Origin: Polaribacter butkevichii
GTDB taxonomy: Bacteria > Bacteroidota > Bacteroidia > Flavobacteriales > Flavobacteriaceae
Assembly (NCBI RefSeq): GCF_038024105.1
Contig: NZ_CP150661.1
Span: forward strand, 3,687,501 to 3,751,500
Direction of reading: 5' to 3'
Length of the DNA stretch: 64,000 nucleotides
Shown in pieces: positions 33,188 to 42,450 of this stretch (within the stretch, counting starts at the first letter, position 1; every line of letters begins with the position of its first letter). The notes under the pieces are model-generated. The model did not search any database. It saw only the letters and a program-made list of their open reading frames with translations, and had not been told where the DNA came from. The position numbers and the translations under genes are program-made.

Positions 33188-35080
33188 TTAAAACTTATAC
33201 TCACCTAAAGGTTTAGGAAAATCTTCTGGGTTTGCAGCTAAGTGATAACGAGGATCATCGATATCTTCTATAATGATTTCCTGAAATATTGGGCTCGATT
33301 TAAACAATAACAATTTACAATCTTCACTCAAGTGTTTTAAGGTGATTTTTTTGTTGGCTGCTTGGTACTTTTCAACCAAATTAAAAATAGCTTCTATGGC
33401 AGAATGATCTGTAACACGTGCTTCTACAAAATCTATTTCTACAACATCTGGGTCGTTTTTAATATCGAACTTTTCATTAAATTCGGTAATACTTCCAAAG
33501 AATAAAGGACCCCAAATTTCGTAAATTTTTGTTCCGTCTGCTTTAAAACGTTTTCTAGCTCTAATTTTCTTAGCACTTGTCCAAGCAAAAGATAAAGCAG
33601 AAATAATAACCCCTACAAATACGGCAATGGCCAAATCAAAGAAAACTGTTACTGCAGAAACAATGATTAATACAAAAGCATCTGCCATTGGTATTTTCTT
33701 TAAAATTCTAAAACTAGACCAAGCAAAAGTTTCAATCACCATCATAAACATTACACCAACAAGCGCTGCAATGGGCACTTGCTCTATATATTTATCTGCA
33801 AATAAAATAAAAGTTAATAGTGTTAATGCCATCATTACGCCCGATAAACGTCCACGTCCGCCAGCATTGATATTAATTACGGTTTGTCCAATCATACCAC
33901 AACCACCAGTTCCACCAAAGGCACCACTTACAATGTTTCCTGCACCTTGCGCAATACACTCTTTGTTTCCGTTACCTCTAGATTCTGTTAATTCATCCAC
34001 TAAATTCATGGTCATTAACGTTTCTATTAAACCAACCGATGCTGCTAAAAAGGCATAAGGAGCAATAAACTTTAAGGTATCTAAATTAAAAGGAAGGTTG
34101 CTCCACAATTCTAAAACATTTAAATTCTTAGAAAGTTCTGCAATTCCATTTAAACCAGCGCCACCACCATCTCTAATAAAATCGCCAACATTAATAGAAC
34201 CCAATCCGCTAAAAATAGAAATTAGAGTAACGATTAAAATGGCTGTTAATGCAGCAGGTATTTTTGTAGTTAATTTAGGCAATCCCCAAACAATTAGCAT
34301 GGTTAATAATACCAAACCAATCATTATATATAAGGTTTTTCCTTGCATAGTTGTTTTTACAACACCGCTATCTTTTACTGAATAAAAACCCTCATCGGAA
34401 GCATTAAAAACAACTTTTTTAGTTTTTGCATCAAATACTTGTCCGTCAGACACAAAAAATACTTCTTGGTTGGTGGCTTTGTTTTTTATTGATTTTCCAT
34501 CAATAGTAAATAAAACGGTACCAGACATTATATCTTTTACTTGGTTGTTAGATACATTATAGACCAATTCTTTCGATTCGGTTTTACGCATATTTTGTCC
34601 GAAGAAATCTTTTTTGTTTTCTTTAAACATGCCTAATTGTGCCATAAAAATAACAATGGCCAAACCATTTACAAAGCCCATCATTACAGGATGTGGAATT
34701 AAACGTACAAATTTTCCTAACTTAAAAACACCTGCAAATATTTGTATAATTCCCATTAATACTACGGCAGCTAAAAGATAAAAGTAGCCCATATTTTCTA
34801 CAGGATTGTCAAATAACAAGCCTTTTGCGTGTCCTTCTTGTATCATATGCACAAAAATAACAGCAACAGCACCTGCAGCACCAGAGATTAATCCGGGTCT
34901 TCCACCAAAACTAGCAGAAATAATTCCTACCACAAAAGCACCAAATAAAGCTACAATAGGACTTATTTGTGCCACAAAAGCAAAAGCGACAACTTCTGGT
35001 ATCATTGCTAGGGAAACGGTTATTCCTGCAAGGACATCATCTTTTGCATTTGGTAAAATTTTTCTAATAAACTCAGTCAT
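33188..35080 (-). CDS. SulP-family anion transporter with STAS domain and a soluble insertion
   Basis: A 630-residue inner-membrane transporter of the SLC26/SulP group (sulfate or bicarbonate). The family start LPNAKDDVLAGITVSLAMIP is intact, with FGGRPGLISGAAGA and GAFGGTGGCGMIGQT in the core. The C-terminal ~130 residues are a STAS domain (VVEIDFVEARVTDHSAIEAI). Unusually, ~105 soluble residues (from about 155 to 260, FVSDGQVFDAKTKKVVFNAS and similar strands) interrupt the membrane domain after FMAQLGMF. The start at 35080 (MTEFIRK) is preferred over 35107 because of the promoter. Confidence 0.88.
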   Translation of the reverse strand: MTEFIRKILPNAKDDVLAGITVSLAMIPEVVAFAFVAQISPIVALFGAFVVGIISASFGGRPGLISGAAGAVAVIFVHMIQEGHAKGLLFDNPVENMGYFYLLAAVVLMGIIQIFAGVFKLGKFVRLIPHPVMMGFVNGLAIVIFMAQLGMFKENKKDFFGQNMRKTESKELVYNVSNNQVKDIMSGTVLFTIDGKSIKNKATNQEVFFVSDGQVFDAKTKKVVFNASDEGFYSVKDSGVVKTTMQGKTLYIMIGLVLLTMLIVWGLPKLTTKIPAALTAILIVTLISIFSGLGSINVGDFIRDGGGAGLNGIAELSKNLNVLELWSNLPFNLDTLKFIAPYAFLAASVGLIETLMTMNLVDELTESRGNGNKECIAQGAGNIVSGAFGGTGGCGMIGQTVININAGGRGRLSGVMMALTLLTFILFADKYIEQVPIAALVGVMFMMVIETFAWSSFRILKKIPMADAFVLIIVSAVTVFFDLAIAVFVGVIISALSFAWTSAKKIRARKRFKADGTKIYEIWGPLFFGSITEFNEKFDIKNDPDVVEIDFVEARVTDHSAIEAIFNLVEKYQAANKKITLKHLSEDCKLLLFKSSPIFQEIIIEDIDDPRYHLAANPEDFPKPLGEYKF

Positions 35081-35104
35081 AATTGGTTGATTTTTTCGAG
35101 TCGG

Positions 35105-35112
35105 CAAAGATA
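35105..35112 (-). promoter_or_regulatory. -7 element of the sulP promoter
   Basis: Minus-strand TATCTTTG, 25 nt before the ATG at 35080. Confidence 0.55.
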
Positions 35113-35130
35113 GAAGGTTTTTTTAAAAAA

Positions 35131-35727
35131 CTATCCTTCTTTGTAAGTATCGTACACTAATTGAATATTTGCATAAGAATTTGCCAGTGCCTCTTTGGTT
35201 TTAGCTTCGTTTTTAAAGGTAACTTGGGTTATTCCTTCTTCTAATTGAGGTGTTAATTCTTTTTGATCATCCGAAGACATTAAAAACCAATAGGTTTGTT
35301 TTAGCTTTATTCCTTTATGAAAATAAATATGGTAGGTGGTTACTAAAGGTTTTATAAGGTGTAAGTTAGAAATGCCACACTCTTCTTCTACCTCTCTAAT
35401 AGCGGCTGTTTTTATGGTTTCTCCTTTTTCTACCCAACCTTTTGGTAGGTCCCAAACGCCATTTCTAAAAATAAATAGAATTTCTTTTTTGGGGTTTAGC
35501 ACCAATCCGCCTGCGGCGGGAATTACCTTCATATTACTTAAAAAAGATTTCCAATCATTCTCTAAGTCAGTGCTATATAAATTAATGCCTTTTAGCTCTT
35601 TGTTGTTTATTTTATGAATGATATCATCAAAAAGAACATTCTTAAAGTTGTAAACAGGAAAAATATTTTCTTTTTTTGAAGAAGAAGTGATAATTATTGG
35701 CGTATCATTTACAAAAACTTTATACAT
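35131..35727 (-). CDS. NUDIX hydrolase
   Basis: A 199-residue cytosolic pyrophosphohydrolase. The Nudix box is complete: GWVEKGETIKTAAIREVEEE followed by CGI, giving the Gx5Ex7REUxEExGU pattern. The N-terminal ~65 residues (MYKVFVNDTPIIITSS...) are an extra domain usual in flavobacterial members beside pyrE. The start at 35727 is set by this conserved MYKVFVND beginning; the longer reading enters pyrE. The substrate is not predictable. Divergent from pyrE with start codons 7 bp apart. Confidence 0.88.
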   Translation of the reverse strand: MYKVFVNDTPIIITSSSKKENIFPVYNFKNVLFDDIIHKINNKELKGINLYSTDLENDWKSFLSNMKVIPAAGGLVLNPKKEILFIFRNGVWDLPKGWVEKGETIKTAAIREVEEECGISNLHLIKPLVTTYHIYFHKGIKLKQTYWFLMSSDDQKELTPQLEEGITQVTFKNEAKTKEALANSYANIQLVYDTYKEG

Positions 35728-35730
35728 TTG
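35723..35730 (+). promoter_or_regulatory. -7 element of pyrE, overlapping the NUDIX start codon
   Basis: TACATTTG ends 5 nt before the pyrE ATG, with TTG 23 nt upstream (35697-35699). The expected transcription start would be at or next to the ATG, implying a leaderless message. Confidence 0.5.
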
Positions 35731-35734
35731 CGAT

Positions 35735-36376
35735 ATGATTTTAAACAAAGATACGGCAAAAAAAACAGCTGAACTTTTATTGCAAATAAAAGCAATAAAG
35801 TTAAGCCCCAATGACCCTTTTAATTGGGCATCAGGTTGGAAATCTCCAATATATTGTGATAACAGAATAACGCTATCTTATCCTCCAGTTCGTGTTTTTT
35901 TAAAAGAAGAAATTGCAAAAATTGTAGAGTTACAATATGGTAAACCAGATGTAATTGCTGGTGTTGCTACCGGTGCAATTGCAATTGGAGTTTTAGTGGC
36001 TCAAGAATTAGGAGTTCCTTTTATTTATGTAAGGCCAGAGCCAAAAAAACATGGTAGAAAGAACCAAATTGAAGGGCATTTAGAAAGAGGGCAAAATGTT
36101 GTAGTTATTGAAGATTTAATAAGTACAGGTAACAGTAGCTTAAATGCGGTAGATGCTTTAAAAGAAGCAGGTGCTGTTGTAAAAGGTATGGTGGCTATTT
36201 TTTCTTACGGATTTGATGTAGCAACTAAGAATTTTGAAGAAAAAAATGTAGGGTTAACTACGTTAAGTAGTTACGAAAACTTGTTAGAACAAGCTTTAGA
36301 TAGTAATTATATTACTGATAAGGAGTTGATTACGTTAAACGATTGGAGAAAAAGTCCGAGTACCTGGAAACAATAA
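35735..36376 (+). CDS. pyrE: Orotate phosphoribosyltransferase
   Basis: Makes OMP from orotate and PRPP in pyrimidine synthesis. The 213-residue protein has FNWASGWKSPIYCDNR near the N-terminus, AIGVLVAQELGVPFIYVRPE, KKHGRKNQIEG (the flexible catalytic loop) and the PRPP-binding motif VVVIEDLISTGNSS. The start is the ATG at 35735 (MILNKDTAKK), matching family length; upstream in-frame sequence lies in the NUDIX gene. It is followed by an SRPBCC gene after 10 nt. Confidence 0.93.
   Translation: MILNKDTAKKTAELLLQIKAIKLSPNDPFNWASGWKSPIYCDNRITLSYPPVRVFLKEEIAKIVELQYGKPDVIAGVATGAIAIGVLVAQELGVPFIYVRPEPKKHGRKNQIEGHLERGQNVVVIEDLISTGNSSLNAVDALKEAGAVVKGMVAIFSYGFDVATKNFEEKNVGLTTLSSYENLLEQALDSNYITDKELITLNDWRKSPSTWKQ
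35746..35753 (-). promoter_or_regulatory. -7 element of the NUDIX gene, inside pyrE codons
   Basis: Minus-strand TATCTTTG, 18 nt before the NUDIX ATG, lying in pyrE codons 4-7. The two promoters therefore overlap the opposite coding regions. Confidence 0.5.
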
Positions 36377-36386
36377 AATAAAAAAG

Positions 36387-36776
36387 ATGAATATTAACGG
36401 AAATACAGTAACCATAGATAAATCTGCCGAAGAAGTATTTACTTTTTTTACAAATTTGAAGAATTTTAAAGAAATAATGCCAGAGAACATTCAAAAGTTT
36501 GAGGTAGATGGAGATTCTTTTATATTTGGATTACCGGGGATGCCAGAAATTAGATTGGTGTTAAAAGAAAAAACAGAATTTTCTAACATTACTTTAGGGG
36601 CAGCAAGTAGTAAATTACCTTTTACATTGTCTGCGGATATTAATGAGTTGTCAGAAAATAAAACGGAAGTATCTTTAAAATTTGATGGTGAGTTTAATGC
36701 TATGATGGCAATGATGATAAAAAAACCATTGACTAAATTTGTAGATACCCTTACAGAAAATATCGGAAAGCTTTAA
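36387..36776 (+). CDS. SRPBCC-family small protein
   Basis: A 129-residue START/Bet v1-like protein (NTVTIDKSAEEVFTFFTNLK, FMPENIQKFEV-like here IMPENIQKFEVD, ending MMIKKPLTKFVDTLTENIGK). The fold binds hydrophobic ligands; the ligand is unknown. It follows pyrE by 10 nt and is probably co-transcribed, an arrangement that looks conserved in related genomes from memory. Its last 4 bases overlap the end of birA on the other strand. Confidence 0.78.
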   Translation: MNINGNTVTIDKSAEEVFTFFTNLKNFKEIMPENIQKFEVDGDSFIFGLPGMPEIRLVLKEKTEFSNITLGAASSKLPFTLSADINELSENKTEVSLKFDGEFNAMMAMMIKKPLTKFVDTLTENIGKL

Positions 36777-37504
36777 AGAAAAGAAACTTCTTTAATTCCG
36801 AATTCTAGGATGCGATCATCTTCTAATTGAATTTGTAGTTTTCCGTGATACGAAATTCCGAAAATAATACCCATAAAAATTTCGCCCTTACTATTTTTAA
36901 ACATAGTAGGGGTGTTTTTTTTGTATAAAACGTTGAGGTATCGCTCTTCTAAAAAATCAAATTCTTGCCTTTCTAATAATTTTATATTTTTTTGAAATGC
37001 AACCAAAATAGTATTTAGTAAACGATCTAAATTGTATTCTAAACCGGTTTCTAATTTTAAAGATGTGGCGTTAGTTAGGTGCTCCGGAAAAATTTCTTGA
37101 TTCACATTTAGGCCAATTCCTATAAAAGAATTCTTAATTTTATCTCCAGAAAAAGTATTTTCTATTAAAATTCCACAAATTTTATGGGTTGCTGACAGAA
37201 TGTCGTTTGGCCATTTTATAGCAATTTTAGCTAAATTTTTAGTCAATAAAACATCATAAATAGCCAAGGAAATAGCAAAATTTAAATATTTTTTTTGAAA
37301 TACTTTTAAATCTTTAAAAGAGATAAAAGTGCTGAACGTTAGGTTTTTATAAGGTTCAGATACCCATTTACTTTGTTGCTGACCCCTTCCGTTGGTTTGG
37401 TTTATGGCAACAACAGTAGTAAAATTCTCTAAGGGAGAATTTTGAGATAAATCCTTTAAAAAAGAATTTGTAGAATCGGTGGCACTAAGTTTGATTATTT
37501 TCAA
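36773..37504 (-). CDS. birA: Biotin--[acetyl-CoA-carboxylase] ligase
   Basis: Attaches biotin to the carboxyl-carrier protein. The 243-residue protein has the ligase domain only, with no N-terminal DNA-binding domain: SATDSTNSFLKDL, the biotinyl-AMP loop TNGRGQQQSKWVSE, IKWPNDIL, and IGIGLNVNQ. The C-terminal ~50 residues form the small SH3-like domain. Lacking the helix-turn-helix, it is not expected to be a repressor. Converges with the SRPBCC gene with a 4-bp overlap of stop regions. Confidence 0.92.
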   Translation of the reverse strand: MKIIKLSATDSTNSFLKDLSQNSPLENFTTVVAINQTNGRGQQQSKWVSEPYKNLTFSTFISFKDLKVFQKKYLNFAISLAIYDVLLTKNLAKIAIKWPNDILSATHKICGILIENTFSGDKIKNSFIGIGLNVNQEIFPEHLTNATSLKLETGLEYNLDRLLNTILVAFQKNIKLLERQEFDFLEERYLNVLYKKNTPTMFKNSKGEIFMGIIFGISYHGKLQIQLEDDRILEFGIKEVSFL

Positions 37505-37561
37505 GTGTTAAATAAAGTGTAAACAACTGTAATAATACATAAAATACTCGCAAAAAAATAA

Positions 37562-37569
37562 TAACTTTG
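37562..37569 (+). promoter_or_regulatory. -7 element of the rsfS-ftsH operon
   Basis: TAACTTTG fits TAnnTTTG, 22 nt before the rsfS ATG. Confidence 0.5.
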
Positions 37570-37591
37570 CGTTAAATATAGAAAAAAGTTA

Positions 37592-37960
37592 ATGACAAAA
37601 AAACAAGTAAGTGCAGATGATTTAATTGCTTTAATTATTAAAGGGATTGATGAAGTTAAAGGGGAAGATATTCAATTATTAGACTTACGAGATATAGAGA
37701 ATACTGTATGCGATTATTTTATAATTTGCTCTGGTAACTCAAATACACAAGTAAATGCAATTGCTGGTTCTATTCAGAAAATAGTGAGCAAAGAGCTTAA
37801 AGACAAACCTTGGCACATAGAAGGACAAACAAACTCTGAGTGGGTTTTAATGGATTATGTAAACGTTGCTGTTCATATTTTTCAAAAACACATTAGAGAG
37901 TATTATGATATAGAAAGTCTTTGGGGTGATGCAAAAATAACAGAGATAAAATCAGTTTAA
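37592..37960 (+). CDS. rsfS: Ribosome silencing factor
   Basis: A 122-residue RsfS/Iojap protein that binds uL14 on the 50S subunit and blocks subunit joining in starvation. Signature segments: IEDIQLLDLRDIEN-like (here GEDIQLLDLRDIENTVCDYF), IICSGNSNTQVNAIA, and the C-terminal EWVLMDYVNVAVHIF. Normal length. It heads an operon with ftsH 20 nt downstream. Confidence 0.94.
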   Translation: MTKKQVSADDLIALIIKGIDEVKGEDIQLLDLRDIENTVCDYFIICSGNSNTQVNAIAGSIQKIVSKELKDKPWHIEGQTNSEWVLMDYVNVAVHIFQKHIREYYDIESLWGDAKITEIKSV

Positions 37961-37980
37961 TTTTTTTATTTTTTAAGTAA

Positions 37981-39951
37981 ATGAGTGATTTAAAGAAAGA
38001 TAGTAATTCGAATATGCCTAAATTTAAGTTTAATGCGTATTGGATATATGGTGCAATATTTGTTATAATAATGGCCTTTCAGTTTTTTAGTAGCGGAGAT
38101 TTAGCTACTAAAAGCATTTCAAAAAATGAGTTTAATGAGATTTTAAAAGAGAACGATATTTCTAAAATTGTTGTTTTAAATAACAATATCGCTCAAATTT
38201 ATATCAAAAAAGAGGCTCAAAAGAAAGAGCGATACAGAAAGACAATTAATTCTGCTTTTTATACACAAGGATCGTCTTTTTATGATTATAATTTTGGTGA
38301 TTTACAAAATTTTGAAAATAATATAGAAAAATCAAGACAAGAAAATGGTTTAGATTTTGATATAAAAAACGAGAATAAAACAAGTATTTTTGATACTATT
38401 TTAGGCTTTTTACCATTCATTATATTAATAGGAGTTTGGTTGTTTTTTATGAAAAGAATGTCTGGTGGCGCTGGTGGATCTGGTGGTGGCGGTCAAATTT
38501 TTAGCATCGGAAAATCGAAAGCTAAATTATTTGATAAAGACACTAAAGTAAAAACTACGTTTGCAAATGTAGCAGGTTTAGAAGGAGCTAAAGAAGAGGT
38601 ACAGGAAATTGTAGACTTCTTAAAAAACCCAGAAAAATATACCTCTTTAGGAGGTAAAATACCAAAAGGAGCTTTATTAGTAGGCCCTCCGGGAACAGGA
38701 AAAACATTATTGGCTAAAGCCGTTGCTGGTGAAGCAGATGTTCCTTTTTTCTCTTTATCTGGTTCAGATTTTGTTGAAATGTTTGTAGGTGTAGGTGCTT
38801 CTCGTGTAAGAGATTTGTTTAAGCAAGCAGCTCAAAAATCGCCTTCTATTATTTTTATTGATGAAATTGATGCTATTGGTAGAGCGCGTGGTAAAAACAG
38901 TATGACGGGTGGTAATGATGAGCGTGAAAATACGTTGAATCAATTACTAACAGAAATGGATGGTTTTGGTACCGATGTAAATGTTATTGTATTAGCAGCA
39001 ACCAATAGAGCAGATGTTTTAGATAGTGCGTTAATGCGTGCAGGTCGTTTTGATAGACAAATTTATGTAGACTTACCTAATATCAACGAAAGAAAAGAAA
39101 TTTTTGAAGTTCATATTAAACCATTAAAATTAGCAGAAGATGTTAAAATTGGTTTCTTAGCACAACAAACGCCTGGTTTTTCTGGAGCAGATATTGCTAA
39201 TATGTGTAATGAAGCTGCCTTAATTGCTGCCAGAAATGGTAAAAAAGCAGTACATCATCAAGATTTCTTAGATGCTGTAGATAGAATTGTAGGAGGTTTA
39301 GAAAAGAAAAACAAAGTAATTACGCCAAGTGAGAAAAAAGTAATTGCTTTTCATGAAGCAGGGCACGCAACCATTAGTTGGATGTTAGAACACGCTGCTC
39401 CATTGGTAAAAGTAACGATTGTTCCAAGAGGTCAATCTTTAGGAGCTGCTTGGTATTTGCCAGCAGAAAGAATGATTGTGCAAACAGAGCAAATGTTAGA
39501 TGAAATGTGTGCTACCATGGGAGGTAGAGCTGCAGAAAAAGTAATGTTTGATAAGATTTCTACAGGAGCTTTAAGTGATTTAGAAAAAGTAACCAAACAA
39601 GCAAGAGCTATGGTTACCGTTTATGGATTAAATGAAGAGTTAGGGAATATTACCTATTATGATTCTTCTGGTAACGATGGTTTTGTAAAACCTTATAGTG
39701 AGGATACTGCAAAGAGCATCGACAAAGAAATTTCTAAAATGATTGAAGCGCAATACGAAAGAGCGATTCAAATATTAGGGGATAATAGAGATAAGTTAAC
39801 CACTTTGGCTGAATTATTATTAGAAAAAGAAGTAATCTTTAAAAATGATTTAGAAAAGATATTTGGAAAAAGACCTTTTGATGATGTTCAAGCTGAAATA
39901 ATTGAAGAAAAGAAAGATGTTACTTCTGTAGAGCCTACTACTGAAAAATAA
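37981..39951 (+). CDS. ftsH: ATP-dependent zinc metalloprotease FtsH
   Basis: Membrane-bound AAA+ protease for quality control. Two transmembrane helices (~residues 20-37 and ~138-156) enclose a periplasmic domain. There follow Walker A GPPGTGKT, Walker [12 protein letters not shown], the second region of homology [20 protein letters not shown], and the zinc site HEAGH. It has a Gly-rich linker ([11 protein letters not shown]) between the second helix and the AAA domain. The ending is acidic. Usual flavobacterial length of 656. Confidence 0.96.
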   Translation: MSDLKKDSNSNMPKFKFNAYWIYGAIFVIIMAFQFFSSGDLATKSISKNEFNEILKENDISKIVVLNNNIAQIYIKKEAQKKERYRKTINSAFYTQGSSFYDYNFGDLQNFENNIEKSRQENGLDFDIKNENKTSIFDTILGFLPFIILIGVWLFFMKRMSGGAGGSGGGGQIFSIGKSKAKLFDKDTKVKTTFANVAGLEGAKEEVQEIVDFLKNPEKYTSLGGKIPKGALLVGPPGTGKTLLAKAVAGEADVPFFSLSGSDFVEMFVGVGASRVRDLFKQAAQKSPSIIFIDEIDAIGRARGKNSMTGGNDERENTLNQLLTEMDGFGTDVNVIVLAATNRADVLDSALMRAGRFDRQIYVDLPNINERKEIFEVHIKPLKLAEDVKIGFLAQQTPGFSGADIANMCNEAALIAARNGKKAVHHQDFLDAVDRIVGGLEKKNKVITPSEKKVIAFHEAGHATISWMLEHAAPLVKVTIVPRGQSLGAAWYLPAERMIVQTEQMLDEMCATMGGRAAEKVMFDKISTGALSDLEKVTKQARAMVTVYGLNEELGNITYYDSSGNDGFVKPYSEDTAKSIDKEISKMIEAQYERAIQILGDNRDKLTTLAELLLEKEVIFKNDLEKIFGKRPFDDVQAEIIEEKKDVTSVEPTTEK

Positions 39952-40080
39952 ATATCTTTAATCAAAAAGAATTCGTTGTTGTAATACTTCGGTGTTTCTG
40001 TTGTGATTAATTACTTTGAAAACAAGTATTTTAAAATACAGATTTTTGATTTTGATCTTAATTTCAAAATAAAATGAATT

Positions 40081-40105
40081 ATCCTCGAAGCGATGCCTCG
40101 AGGAT
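40081..40105. repeat. Hairpin in the ftsH-LUD gap
   Basis: ATCCTCGA and TCGAGGAT pair around AGCGATGCC, with no T tract. It could be an mRNA-stability hairpin or a dispersed palindrome. Confidence 0.5.
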
Positions 40106-40132
40106 AGTTGGTTTAAATAAAATATTTATTAA

Positions 40133-40717
40133 ATGAATTTTTTTAAAAAGTTATTCAATATACCGGTTACGGAAGATAAGGAAATCCAAAAACAAGAAGT
40201 AGATCTTTCTTTGGACGACTTGTTCGTGCATAATTTTGTAGAAAAAGGAGGTAAGTTTTTATATTGTTTAAAGGAATCTGAAGTTATAGATAACTTAAAA
40301 AACATTTTAAAAGAGAATAATTGGAAACAATTAACGCTTTTAGATAATGAACTAGCTTCTTTTTTTAATAAAGAAGATGTAACAATATATAAAAATTTTA
40401 ATTCAGAGATTCCTGTTTTCTTAAATTGCGAACATTTAATAGCAGATAATGGCGATATTTTATTTTCTTCAAGACAGTTAAAAAGTACAAAGTTATCTGA
40501 AATGCCACAAAACTTTATTGTTTACGCAACTACAAGTCAGTTGGTTAAAGATATGGGGCAAGGGTTAACAGGTATTAAAATACATCACAAGGGGAATTTA
40601 CCCACAAATATTTCTGCTGTAAAAAATTATAAGATCAATAAAAGTGATGATAATTTCTTAAACTACGGTAACAGTAACTCAAAAAACTTATATTTGCTGC
40701 TATTAGAAGATTTATAA
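40133..40717 (+). CDS. LUD-domain protein (LutC/YkgG-like)
   Basis: A 194-residue soluble protein related to the LutC-type part of lactate-utilisation proteins (LLNCEHLIADNGDILFSSRQ region and a C-terminal YLLLLEDL). No LutA or LutB partners are nearby, so lactate use is not implied. In this window it sits between ftsH and cdsA, an order I recall from related Flavobacteriia. Its stop is separated from cdsA by 1 nt. Exact function unknown. Confidence 0.7.
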   Translation: MNFFKKLFNIPVTEDKEIQKQEVDLSLDDLFVHNFVEKGGKFLYCLKESEVIDNLKNILKENNWKQLTLLDNELASFFNKEDVTIYKNFNSEIPVFLNCEHLIADNGDILFSSRQLKSTKLSEMPQNFIVYATTSQLVKDMGQGLTGIKIHHKGNLPTNISAVKNYKINKSDDNFLNYGNSNSKNLYLLLLEDL

Positions 40718-40718
40718 T

Positions 40719-41513
40719 ATGAGTAACCTTTTAAGAAGGAGTCTTTCAGGCATAATTTACGTTTTAATTTTTTTATCAGCGATTCTTTTTTCGAAAGAAT
40801 CGTATGTCATTTTAACTGCTATATTTGGTTTATTATGTGTTTGGGAGTTTTCTAAACTAATTAAATTTAAAGGTTTTATTGGGTATATTTTCTTTTGTTT
40901 AACATTGTTTTTAATGTTAAAAAGACCAGAAAGCTATGCTGTTGTTTTTGTTTTAGGAATTACAATACTTTCGTCTTTATCTCTTATTTATAATTTATTT
41001 ACAAAAAAAGAAATCTCTTTTACAGATGAGAGATCTAAATTAGGTTTGTTAATAAGGTATGCCATATTTTCTATGGTTTTTTTAATTCTTTTGCCTATTC
41101 ATAAAGGAGTTTATAACCCACAGTTAATCATAGCCATTCTTGTTATGATTTGGGTAAATGATAGCTTTGCTTTCTTAGTGGGTAAAAATTTTGGAAAAAG
41201 AAAGTTATTTGTTTCCGTTTCACCTAAAAAAACACAAGAAGGGTTTTTAGGCGGTTTGGTTTTTTCGCTAATTGCGGCTTTTATTATTAGTAAATTTTGT
41301 TTAGATTTTACGTTAGTAAATTGGTTAGTAATTTCAGTGATAGTAAGTGTAATTGGTACTATTGGAGATTTAGTAGAATCTAAATTTAAAAGACATGCCA
41401 ATATAAAAGATAGTGGTACTATTATGCCTGGTCATGGTGGTATTTTAGATAGATTAGATAGTTTGTTGTTTGCAGCACCATTTGTATATTTGTATATTAA
41501 TTTTATAATTTAA
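40719..41513 (+). CDS. cdsA: Phosphatidate cytidylyltransferase
   Basis: Makes CDP-diacylglycerol from phosphatidate and CTP in the inner membrane. The 264-residue protein has about seven hydrophobic helices and the CDP-DAG synthase signature near the C-terminus: ESKFKRHANIKDSGTIMPGH, then GGILDRLDS. Also WVNDSFAFLVGKNFGK. Immediately followed by psd (2 nt), giving consecutive enzymes of phospholipid synthesis. Confidence 0.93.
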   Translation: MSNLLRRSLSGIIYVLIFLSAILFSKESYVILTAIFGLLCVWEFSKLIKFKGFIGYIFFCLTLFLMLKRPESYAVVFVLGITILSSLSLIYNLFTKKEISFTDERSKLGLLIRYAIFSMVFLILLPIHKGVYNPQLIIAILVMIWVNDSFAFLVGKNFGKRKLFVSVSPKKTQEGFLGGLVFSLIAAFIISKFCLDFTLVNWLVISVIVSVIGTIGDLVESKFKRHANIKDSGTIMPGHGGILDRLDSLLFAAPFVYLYINFII

Positions 41514-41515
41514 GT

Positions 41516-42172
41516 ATGATTCGTTTTCACAAAGAGGGATATAAAATAATTGTTATTACGTTTATAATATCAATTGTAGGTATTTTACTAGCAGACTATT
41601 TTTTAGAGATAGCGTGGTTGGTTAAAGCTATTCAGATTTTAATTATTGCTTTTTTAGTTATTGTGCTACAATTTTTTAGAAATCCTAAAAGAGTGGCTCC
41701 ATTAAATGAAAATGTTTTAGTGGCACCTGTTGATGGTAAGGTTGTTGTTATAGAAGAAGTAGAAGAGCCAGAGTACTTTAAAGGAAAAAGATTACAAGTA
41801 TCTATTTTTATGTCTCCAATTAATGTACATGTTACAAGGTATGCTATGAGTGGAATAGTAAAATATAGTAAATATCATCCAGGAAAATATTTAGTTGCAT
41901 GGCATCCAAAGGCATCTACTGAAAATGAAAGGACTACAGTTGTTGTTAATAATGCAGCTTTTGGAGACGTTTTATACAGACAAATAGCAGGAGCACTCGC
42001 TAAAAGAATTGTTAACTATGCAAAAGTAGGTGATACCGCAGTACAAGGTGCTGATGCAGGCTTTATTAAATTTGGATCTAGAGTAGACCTTTTTCTTCCG
42101 TTAGGTACAAAGTTAAATGTTGCTTTAGGAGACAAGGTTAAGGGTGGAGTACAGGTAATAGCAGAAAAATAG
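41516..42172 (+). CDS. psd: Phosphatidylserine decarboxylase
   Basis: Makes phosphatidylethanolamine. A 218-residue short-type Psd with two N-terminal membrane helices, VAPVDGKVVVIEEV, MSPINVHVTRYAMSG, and the self-cleavage site FGSRVD (the pyruvoyl group would form at the Ser of GFIKFGS). In an operon with cdsA and the acyl-CoA-binding gene. Confidence 0.94.
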   Translation: MIRFHKEGYKIIVITFIISIVGILLADYFLEIAWLVKAIQILIIAFLVIVLQFFRNPKRVAPLNENVLVAPVDGKVVVIEEVEEPEYFKGKRLQVSIFMSPINVHVTRYAMSGIVKYSKYHPGKYLVAWHPKASTENERTTVVVNNAAFGDVLYRQIAGALAKRIVNYAKVGDTAVQGADAGFIKFGSRVDLFLPLGTKLNVALGDKVKGGVQVIAEK

Positions 42173-42176
42173 TTAT

Positions 42177-42443
42177 ATGGAATCTGATTTAGACAAAGAG
42201 TTTAATGAAGCTTTCTATAAAATTTCTAAATTAGGAAAAGCCATTGCTCCGGATATTAAGTTAAAGTTTTATGCGTACAATAAGCAGGCAAACTTTGGAA
42301 ATAAATTTTCTTTTAATGATGAGCATAATGTTGTAAATGCTTTTAAGCTAAATGCTTGGATGCAATTAAACGGAATGAAATCTGATGAAGCAAAAAAAGA
42401 ATATATAGAATTAGCAAAAGTAGTTTTAAATAATAATAAATAA
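42177..42443 (+). CDS. Acyl-CoA-binding protein
   Basis: An 88-residue four-helix ACBP: FNEAFYKISKLGKAIAPDIK, the LKFYAYNKQANFGN segment corresponding to the YKQATxG motif, and LNAWMQLNGMKSDEAKKEYI. It binds long-chain acyl-CoA and buffers it for lipid synthesis, consistent with its place after cdsA and psd (4-nt gap). Confidence 0.92.
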   Translation: MESDLDKEFNEAFYKISKLGKAIAPDIKLKFYAYNKQANFGNKFSFNDEHNVVNAFKLNAWMQLNGMKSDEAKKEYIELAKVVLNNNK

Positions 42444-42450
42444 AGACGTC

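Noticed and set aside
33627-35090. Plus-strand open frames inside the sulP gene
   Set aside because: They are antisense to a well-supported transporter and contain no recognised motif.
40081-40105. Terminator after ftsH
   Set aside because: The hairpin lacks a T tract and the following gene is on the same strand in a plausible operon.
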